This document shows positions 1 through 5,629 of a DNA stretch of 6,317 bases, one piece after another. Under the pieces are notes generated by a model. It saw only the letters and a program-made list of their open reading frames with translations. It did not search any database and was not told the DNA's origin. The translations under genes were made by a program, and so were the position numbers. The DNA lies in contig JAFSWV010000060.1 of the NCBI GenBank assembly GCA_017444325.1, positions 1 to 6,317 of the forward strand, given 5' to 3'. Each line of letters begins with the position of its first letter. Position 1 is the first letter of the stretch. Source of the stretch: a bacterium (GTDB lineage Bacteria; Auribacterota; UBA3054).

Positions 1-1105
1 CGCCGGCGGCCGCCCAGATGTTCCAGATGAAAAGTTCGGGAGCATAAACTCTGGGAAAATCGAACCAGTAGCCGCTCTCCTGCTCTATGACCCAAGGCGT
101 GCTGCAAAGGATGCTCTTCAGATATTCGGCACCGTATTCGCAGAAATATGTGCCGTTGGTGAGATTCAGATTGCCGCTCATGGAGTAGTAGCAGTCCACT
201 CCGATATTGAGCCAGGGATTCAGCTCCTTGTTTTTGATGTGCAGCGACAGCGCGCGCGGACAGTAGGCGTTGTGAGTGAAGGGAGTCGTTATGCCGCAAT
301 TTACAAGCATGTCCCTCAGTTTCTGGAAATACTTCGGGTAATAGCAGCCGTAATAGTATTCGCGCCTCTCGATCTCGTAGAGCGTCTTGTTCGCCTGCTC
401 GAGCATATAGGGAGGGATCCTGGAGAAGTCGCCGAAGCTGCAGCCGTAGGCGTTGTTGATTTTTTCCAGCGTCCCGTATTTTTCCCTAAGGTACGTCGGC
501 CAGATGCCGTCTTTCTTTTCGAGGCCGAGGTTCACGGGATTCTCGTCGTCGAAATCGTCGCCGGGAATTTCGTTGCAAAGCTGCGTCATGACGACGAAGC
601 CGTCCGGAGCCTGGTAAGGCTTGATGACTTCCGATACGGCAGCAAACCATTTCTCAACGGCGGCGAGGAAATCGCCGTTCATGTGCGCAACGGCGTTGAC
701 GGCGGAGCTGGGAATGTACTCCCCGTCCTCATAGCGCATGACCATGCTCTGGGGATTTTTCTTGGTGAACCACCTCGGGATGCCGAGGTCCGTTGCTTCG
801 GCGTAAATATACGGTCCTGGACGCCAGTAGCAAAGGAGGCCGCTCTTCTTGACCAGTTCGAGGAAGCCTACGAGGTCGTTGCAGGGATGATACAGCCCGG
901 TGAAGTCGAAACGCCCCTCCTCCGGCTCGTGCACGAGCCAGGGAGTGTAGAAGGAAACGGCGTTGCAGCCGGCTTCTTTCACGCTATTCAAAACTTTTTC
1001 CCAGCTTTCCCTGGGAGTCCTGAAATAATGGACTTCCGCAGAGGTCAGGAAGATCTCCTTCCCGTCCAGGAAAAAAGAGCCTTTTTCAATCTTTAATTCC
1101 GCCAT
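1..1105 (-). CDS. Glycoside hydrolase family 35-type (beta-galactosidase-like) enzyme, 3' end outside window
   Basis: The first 368 residues are present and the gene runs off the left edge. The N-terminus reads as a GH35 TIM barrel: FFLDGKEIFLTSAEVHYFRTP (residues 11-31) matches the family opening, followed by NAVSFYTPWLVHEPEEG (48-64) and WRPGPYIYAE (94-103). QLCNE (175-179) aligns with the family's Q-x-x-N-E, making Glu179 the likely acid/base. IEQESGYWFDF (340-350) resembles the T-E-x-W-T-G-W nucleophile region, making Glu341 the likely nucleophile. Residues 201-221 (WPTYLREKYG, then NNAYG) recall the GH42-type segment also found in such enzymes. There is no signal peptide, so it probably acts in the cytoplasm on imported galactosides or related oligosaccharides; the substrate cannot be told. 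The ATG at 1105 fits the start of the domain and lies 9 bases after the GH2 stop in the same frame, but no clear Shine-Dalgarno sequence precedes it. Ten cysteines in 368 residues is high. GH35 clan membership is firm; galactosidase activity is inferred. Confidence 0.88.
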   Translation of the reverse strand, partial: MAELKIEKGSFFLDGKEIFLTSAEVHYFRTPRESWEKVLNSVKEAGCNAVSFYTPWLVHEPEEGRFDFTGLYHPCNDLVGFLELVKKSGLLCYWRPGPYIYAEATDLGIPRWFTKKNPQSMVMRYEDGEYIPSSAVNAVAHMNGDFLAAVEKWFAAVSEVIKPYQAPDGFVVMTQLCNEIPGDDFDDENPVNLGLEKKDGIWPTYLREKYGTLEKINNAYGCSFGDFSRIPPYMLEQANKTLYEIERREYYYGCYYPKYFQKLRDMLVNCGITTPFTHNAYCPRALSLHIKNKELNPWLNIGVDCYYSMSGNLNLTNGTYFCEYGAEYLKSILCSTPWVIEQESGYWFDFPRVYAPELFIWNIWAAAG

Positions 1106-1114
1106 AAACTTGCT

Positions 1115-3718
1115 TTATTTTGATTTATCAGTCAGGTATCTTATTATCTTACCAAAAAGGTACGCTCCGAAGACATTGTTTCGGAAACCCAAAGCTTCCC
1201 TGCCTCTGCCGCCGGATAGTTTCAGAGTCGTGGCTACAATAGTCCCCTTGCCGAAGGAATATTCCGCCAGGTAATCCGTGATCCTCCAGTTTCTGGCGTC
1301 GCAGCGCCTCAACAAGGGGCGTTTCAGGGCAAAGCCGATATCTGATGCCTTCCCGCTGTCAAGGGCCCTTTCCGGGGCGACTGAGAAGTATCTGAGATCC
1401 TCCGTGAAATTGGAGCGCTTTAGTCCGGCGAGAACGGGATGCGGGAAGCTTACGGGGAAACTCTCGCGCCAGAAGGAGACCTCCTCGGTCGGGAAAGAGG
1501 GATCGCTCCCCTGCATAAGGAAAACGTTTCCTCCATCGAAGAGGATTTTTTTCACGTCTTCGTCAAGCTGGTCCGTGACGATGATCTTCGCACCTTCCTT
1601 TACGCCGCTCATTCCCCGGAAAACTCCGGTGTGGTCGCGCAAAATGAAGCGCTCTTCCCTTTCCCCTGCCTTGGGATAAAGAAAGATCGGCCAGAAATTG
1701 CTGTAAGGGCCTACGCTGGCCGTCAGTTTGAGGTTGGCGGGACGGGACGTTTCCGGAAGCGTCGCGTTGAAATAGCAGACTTCTTTTATTTCGCCTTTAC
1801 TGACTTTCGGCAGAAGCCGTTCCTCCCAGGCGAGAAGTTTGCCCGCGTCATCATGCAGCTCAAGCCGCAAGGTCTCGCCTTTCAAGTCGGCTTCGGAATA
1901 ATTGGAAAGCAGTATATGCAAGTCAAAACTGGCGCCGCCCCAGAAACTGTAGCGGTCCTTTGGGCAGACGCGGTCGCCGCAGATCCAAGTCCTCCTCAGA
2001 TCCCAGGCTGGCAAAAGAACGACGTCGCTGTTGAAGCGCCGGAACTCTTCGGCGGAAAATTTCGCCTTCCCAAGGTCGTCGAAGAGCCCGCTGGTCGCGA
2101 TCGGCACATCCCTTATCGCCGTGATGTCGTAGCCGGCTATCCCGCCGTAAGCTCTCGTCTCCTCAATGGGGACTTTGCGGTGCGTCAGGGCGTGGTCGCA
2201 GGATATCTCACTCAACTTTTCGAAATCTTTCCTGATCCTAGTCCCCTTGATCTTTTCCTCGAACGCGTCAAGATAGAAATCCGGCTTAAGTTTCTTTATG
2301 GGATTTGTCCTTATGTCCCCGCTCTCCCACCAGAGCGAAGGAACCTTTTTCGCTTCCCTCACTTTCTTGAGATCCCTCAGGGTGTCGCTGTCGCAGAATT
2401 CCCCGTAGAGCCAGGGCTTGCCGGCGCGGTAAGAAGGCGTGAAATGATCCATGAGGTCCTCCATGTTGTGGAGTTCCCCGTAGAAATGATAATCGTAGAA
2501 ATCGCCGTAGGAGACCTTCAGACCGCCGTAGCATTCGCCGGAACCGGAATTGTCCTTTACCGGAACGCCCAGCTTCTTTTTCAGCCTGAGGTATGTTTCC
2601 TTAAGGATTTCCGCTTTCACGACCGTATTCATCTCGCAGCCCAACGTGATGACCGCCACGCAGGGATGCCCCAGAAGTTCTTCGCCAATAGCGTCGTATT
2701 CCCTTCTTATCCGCTCTTCCAATTGAGGGTCCGCTTCGGGAAGCCACAAGGGAAGCTCTATCCAGCAGAGCATCCCCTCTTCGTCGCAAATGTCGAGATA
2801 TTTCTTCCGCGGGATGTAAAGGCAGTGTTTCACGGCGTTGAAGCCCATTTCCTTGAGAGCCTTGATCTCTGCGCGGATCGTTTCCTCGTCGGGATTCGGC
2901 GCGATCAGTTCATCGTAGAAGCCCCAGTGCAGTATGCCGCGCCAATACAACGGTTCGCCGTTAAGCAGCAGCAGGTTGTCCTTGCAGCAGATCTCCCGGC
3001 GCGACCAAAAGGCTTTGCCGCCGATCGCATCTTTGGCGCCCTTCAGTTTGAAATTTATCTCATACCGCTTGGGAACATTGGGAGACCATTTTTCTATCCT
3101 GCCGCTCAAGGGCACGACAATTTCCCTCTTGCCTTTTTTCAGCTCCCACTTTCCCCTTATTTCCCTAAGGCCTTTTATCTTGCCTTCAAGGTAATAAACG
3201 CCGTCTTTTTTTATTTCCAGCTCAAGCTTAAGCGAACAGTTGTCGGCGTAGCAGCGTCTGAGGAGCGCTTCGTCATAGCCTTCTATGGTTATGTCGTCCC
3301 AGATGCCGCCGAAGGTGCAGCAAACGTCCGGCACGAACCCGGAGAGCACTTTTCTCAAGGGATAGGGATCGGTCTCGTAATATCCCGGCTTGGCGATTTT
3401 GAAAACAAGTTCGTTCTCCCCTTCCGAGAGGAAACGCGTGACGTCGAAAGAAAATTCGTCCCACATTCCCTCGTGGGCGCCGACTCTCTTTCCGTTCAAC
3501 GATATTTCGCAATAATAGCTGACAGCCCTGCAGCGCAAAAGATAAAACCTGAAGCGCTTTTCGAGGAAAAATTTTTTCCTCAGCGTAAAGAAGCCTCCGA
3601 AATCCTTACTTGACGTGAACCTTTCGACGGCGCAGGGAACCTCTGCAGCGAAAGTTTCGCCGTCCAATTCGGCCCGCCAGGGACCGCAAAGATTCGTGAT
3701 GCTATTTGCGAAAGTCAT
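1115..3718 (-). CDS. Cytoplasmic family 2 glycoside hydrolase (beta-galactosidase/beta-glucuronidase superfamily)
   Basis: This 867-residue protein has the GH2 layout. A jelly-roll sugar-binding domain covers about residues 8-148 (YYCEISLNGKRVG at 68-80, FGGIWDDITIEG at 136-147). An Ig-like domain follows to about 240, ending near WSPNVPKRYEI (211-221). A TIM barrel begins at LLLLNGEPLYWRG (249-261). The acid/base is probably Glu362 in LGCEMN and the nucleophile Glu440 in KPWLYGEF. Glu362 is preceded by Cys361 where the family nearly always has Asn. After the barrel come a beta-sandwich (about 595-685) and an alpha/beta domain (about 700-867, AKIIVTDQLDEDVKKILFDG) resembling the amidotransferase-like folds of large GH2/GH42 proteins. 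There is no signal peptide, so it is probably cytoplasmic. The start overlaps the recX stop by ATGA. The nearest purine-rich motif, GAGGAA (3731-3736), is 12 bases away, so initiation probably relies on coupling to recX. The substrate is unknown. The protein has 22 cysteines. Confidence 0.92.
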   Translation of the reverse strand: MTFANSITNLCGPWRAELDGETFAAEVPCAVERFTSSKDFGGFFTLRKKFFLEKRFRFYLLRCRAVSYYCEISLNGKRVGAHEGMWDEFSFDVTRFLSEGENELVFKIAKPGYYETDPYPLRKVLSGFVPDVCCTFGGIWDDITIEGYDEALLRRCYADNCSLKLELEIKKDGVYYLEGKIKGLREIRGKWELKKGKREIVVPLSGRIEKWSPNVPKRYEINFKLKGAKDAIGGKAFWSRREICCKDNLLLLNGEPLYWRGILHWGFYDELIAPNPDEETIRAEIKALKEMGFNAVKHCLYIPRKKYLDICDEEGMLCWIELPLWLPEADPQLEERIRREYDAIGEELLGHPCVAVITLGCEMNTVVKAEILKETYLRLKKKLGVPVKDNSGSGECYGGLKVSYGDFYDYHFYGELHNMEDLMDHFTPSYRAGKPWLYGEFCDSDTLRDLKKVREAKKVPSLWWESGDIRTNPIKKLKPDFYLDAFEEKIKGTRIRKDFEKLSEISCDHALTHRKVPIEETRAYGGIAGYDITAIRDVPIATSGLFDDLGKAKFSAEEFRRFNSDVVLLPAWDLRRTWICGDRVCPKDRYSFWGGASFDLHILLSNYSEADLKGETLRLELHDDAGKLLAWEERLLPKVSKGEIKEVCYFNATLPETSRPANLKLTASVGPYSNFWPIFLYPKAGEREERFILRDHTGVFRGMSGVKEGAKIIVTDQLDEDVKKILFDGGNVFLMQGSDPSFPTEEVSFWRESFPVSFPHPVLAGLKRSNFTEDLRYFSVAPERALDSGKASDIGFALKRPLLRRCDARNWRITDYLAEYSFGKGTIVATTLKLSGGRGREALGFRNNVFGAYLFGKIIRYLTDKSK

Positions 3719-4065
3719 TCGTGTTCAGAATTCCTCATCACTTCCGCGGCCTCGCTCAGGTATTCCTCTATGAGGTCCTCGTCGAAGCCCTTCCTTACGA
3801 GATAGGCCGCGAGAGATGAAAGCGTGGACGGTTTCAGATCCTTTCCTTTTTTCAAAAGATATTCCCTGGCCGCGGATCTAAGCGCCTCGCGGTCGCTGCC
3901 GGAGATCTTGATGAGACCAAGTTCGGAAAGGCGCGAGGCGGCGGCGCGGCTCTCCTCGGGGGAGTAGCCGCGGCGCATCAGCCTTTCTGCCATTTCCTTC
4001 TCGGAATAGTCGCGCACAGCCAGGAGCTCCGCTCCCAGCCGGACGGCGTCCTTATTTGGACTCAT
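3715..4065 (-). CDS. recX: RecX-type regulator of RecA, short form apparently lacking the middle repeat
   Basis: RecX proteins bind RecA filaments and modulate (usually inhibit) recombinase activity. This protein has 116 residues, against roughly 150-170 for most of the family. LLAVRDYSEKEMAERLMRRGY (14-34) is a classical first three-helix repeat, very like LAVRDHSEQEL of E. coli RecX. Residues 58-104, with LSSLAAYLVRKGF at 82-94, match the third repeat. The middle repeat, with its acidic D-x-x-F/Y-A stretch and G-x-x-x-I-x-x-x-L-x-x-K-G, is missing: the first repeat ends at about residue 50 and the third begins within a few residues. The frame is intact. The start codon overlaps the recA stop by ATGA, with AGGA only 3 bases upstream of the ATG. 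Position directly after recA strongly supports the name; whether the short form still controls RecA is not known. Confidence 0.8.
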   Translation of the reverse strand: MSPNKDAVRLGAELLAVRDYSEKEMAERLMRRGYSPEESRAAASRLSELGLIKISGSDREALRSAAREYLLKKGKDLKPSTLSSLAAYLVRKGFDEDLIEEYLSEAAEVMRNSEHE

Positions 4066-5117
4066 TTTTCCTTTTTGCTTTCCTTGGTTTCTTCCTTCTC
4101 GGGAAGCTCGCCCTTCAGAAGTCCGTACTTCTCCCTGATCATTCCTTCCACCTTCTTGGCGAATTCCGGATCGTTCTTAAGGTATTCCTTGCAGGCGTCG
4201 CGGCCCTGAGCCAGGCGCTGGTCTCCGAAAGAGAACCAGGCGCCGCGCTTCTGGATGATGTCCATGGCCGTCGCAACGTCCACCAGCGTTCCTTCGTAGG
4301 AGATGCCTTCGTCGTACATGATGTCGAACTCCGCTTCCTGGAAGGGAGCCGCCACTTTGTTTTTGACGACTTTCACTTTGGCTCTGATGCCGTTGGAGTT
4401 GCCTTCATTGTCCTTCAGGGTGCTCATCCTGCGGATGTCGAGGCGGCAGGAGGAATAGAACTTCAGTGCGCGTCCGCCGGTCGTCGTTTCGGGGTTGCCG
4501 AACATCACGCCGATCTTTTCCCTGATCTGGTTGATGAAGATGCAGGCGCAGCGGGAGCGGCCGATTATGGAGGTGAGTTTCCTCAAAGCCTGCGACATCA
4601 GCCTCGCCTGGAGGCCGACGAAAGAGTCGCCGATCTCGCCCTGGATCTCAGCCTTGGGGACCAAAGCGGCTACGGAGTCGATGACGACGACGTCCACGGC
4701 GTTTGATCTGACCAGAGTTTCAGCGATGGAAAGCGCGTCTTCGCCGCAGTCCGGCTGGGAAATAAGGAGGCTGTCCAGGTCGACGCCTATTCTCCTGGCG
4801 TAACCGGGATCGACCGCGTGCTCGGCGTCGATATAGGCCGCCGTGCCGCCCATCTTCTGGGCGTTGGCCACCACGCTCAGGGCCAGGGTGGTCTTGCCGC
4901 TGGATTCCGGGCCGTACACTTCGGTTATCCTGCTTCTCGGAATGCCGCCCACGCCCAGAGCCAGGTCCAGCGTCAGGGCGCCCGTCGGGATGACGGGGAT
5001 GTTGGCCACATGGTTTTCACCGAGGCGCATGATCGACCCCTGGCCGAACTGCTTCTCGATCTGTCCGATGGCAGCTTCCAAGGCCTTCAATTTTTCGTTT
5101 TTTTCAGCTGTTGCCAT
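4062..5117 (-). CDS. recA: RecA recombinase
   Basis: RecA forms ATP-dependent filaments on single-stranded DNA, performs homologous pairing and strand exchange, and acts as SOS co-protease where LexA is present. At 351 residues it has normal length. Walker A is GPESSGKTT (69-77), the catalytic Glu lies in DAEH (97-100), Walker B is VVVIDSVAAL (143-152), loop L1 is around EIQGEIGDS (157-165), and NQIREKIGVMFGNPETTTGG (196-215) holds loop L2. KNKVAAPFQEAEFDI (252-266) is also typical, and the C-terminal tail is rich in Lys and Glu. All catalytic motifs are intact, so the protein should be active. Oddities are cysteines at 190, 192 and 224; the last gives YSSCRLDIRR where Val or Ile is usual. 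The start is fixed by homology and by a strong AGGAG seven bases upstream. It follows pncC by 20 bases and overlaps recX. Confidence 0.98.
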   Translation of the reverse strand: MATAEKNEKLKALEAAIGQIEKQFGQGSIMRLGENHVANIPVIPTGALTLDLALGVGGIPRSRITEVYGPESSGKTTLALSVVANAQKMGGTAAYIDAEHAVDPGYARRIGVDLDSLLISQPDCGEDALSIAETLVRSNAVDVVVIDSVAALVPKAEIQGEIGDSFVGLQARLMSQALRKLTSIIGRSRCACIFINQIREKIGVMFGNPETTTGGRALKFYSSCRLDIRRMSTLKDNEGNSNGIRAKVKVVKNKVAAPFQEAEFDIMYDEGISYEGTLVDVATAMDIIQKRGAWFSFGDQRLAQGRDACKEYLKNDPEFAKKVEGMIREKYGLLKGELPEKEETKESKKEK

Positions 5118-5124
5118 AATTTAT

Positions 5125-5130
5125 CTCCTG
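5125..5130 (-). promoter_or_regulatory. Ribosome binding site of recA
   Basis: On the minus strand CAGGAG occupies this site, leaving seven bases (ATAAATT) before the recA ATG. It is the best Shine-Dalgarno sequence in the window and supports the chosen recA start and strong, independent translation of recA. Confidence 0.85.
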
Positions 5131-5137
5131 ATGTTTT

Positions 5138-5629
5138 TTAAATTATCTCTTCCCAGATCATGGAGAGCGCCTCCATGATGGTCAAGTGCCTGATGTGTTC
5201 CCTGCTCCCTTTGAAAAGAAAGCGTTTTGTCTTCGTCTTGTAAGACAGGGCGATCGCGATCCAGACAGTTCCCACCGGGTTGTCCGATCCGTCTCCCTCC
5301 GGGCCGGCTATGCCGCTGACGGCGACAGCCATGTCCGTCCTGAATATTCTCCTGGCGCCTTCGGCCATGGCGGCCACGCATTCCTCGCTTACCGCGCCTT
5401 TCTCGCGAAGGATCTCATCGCTCACTCCCAGCAGGTCCCTTTTGATCTCGTTCTGGTAAGCGACTGCCGAACCCTTGAACCAGGAGGAGCTGCCCGGCAC
5501 GGAAACAAAGCAGGCGGAAAGCCCGCCGCCTGTGCAGGACTCGGCCGTGCTTATAGTCACGCCCCTGTATTTCATGGCCTCCCCTATCTTTGCGGCCTGC
5601 TCTGTTTCACGCGGTCCGTAGATCATCAT
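5138..5629 (-). CDS. pncC: Nicotinamide-nucleotide amidohydrolase PncC (stand-alone CinA C-terminal domain)
   Basis: This family deamidates nicotinamide mononucleotide to nicotinate mononucleotide in pyridine-nucleotide salvage, in the cytoplasm. The 163-residue protein is a single CinA C-terminal domain without the N-terminal molybdopterin-binding-like domain of full CinA. TAESCTGGGLSACF (28-41) holds the likely catalytic Ser31. VPGSSSWFKGSAVAYQNEIK (44-63) supplies the conserved Tyr58 and Lys63. GAVSEECVAAMAEGARR and VSGIAGPEGDG, then PVGTV, complete the family pattern. The ATG at 5629 overlaps the upstream stop by ATGA and has GAGGTG five bases before it; a second ATG follows immediately (5626), so the start could be one codon later. 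cinA or its C-terminal domain often neighbours recA (for example the pneumococcal cinA-recA operon), though the reason is not biochemically obvious. The 3' end contains a perfect inverted repeat. Confidence 0.93.
   Translation of the reverse strand: MMIYGPRETEQAAKIGEAMKYRGVTISTAESCTGGGLSACFVSVPGSSSWFKGSAVAYQNEIKRDLLGVSDEILREKGAVSEECVAAMAEGARRIFRTDMAVAVSGIAGPEGDGSDNPVGTVWIAIALSYKTKTKRFLFKGSREHIRHLTIMEALSMIWEEII
5157..5179. repeat. Perfect 9-bp inverted repeat upstream of recA
   Basis: The arms ATCATGGAG (5157-5165) and CTCCATGAT (5171-5179) are exact reverse complements around the 5-base spacer AGCGC. The element lies in the last codons of pncC, with its recA-proximal end 39 bases from the recA ATG. 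In RNA it could form a 9-bp hairpin. No T-run follows in the direction of transcription, so it is not a classical terminator, and it does not match the LexA boxes I know. It could be an operator, an mRNA structure or chance. Confidence 0.5.

Noticed and set aside
239..1096. 285-codon plus-strand open frame over the GH35 region
   Set aside because: The minus strand there encodes an unmistakable GH35 N-terminus that continues off the left edge; the plus-strand product looks like nothing known.
1439..3613. 724-codon open frame on the plus strand antisense to the GH2 gene
   Set aside because: It has no recognisable domain, and its length follows from codon choice in the minus-strand gene, which rarely uses codons that read as stops in that antisense frame. 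The minus-strand reading has clear GH2 domains and catalytic motifs.
4056..4706. 216-codon plus-strand open frame opposite recA
   Set aside because: It is antisense to the highly conserved recA coding sequence, with no motif or ribosome binding site of its own.
5228..5247. Short inverted repeats around TGTCTT and AAGACA inside pncC
   Set aside because: The arms are only 5-6 bp, within coding sequence and far from any gene start, as expected by chance.
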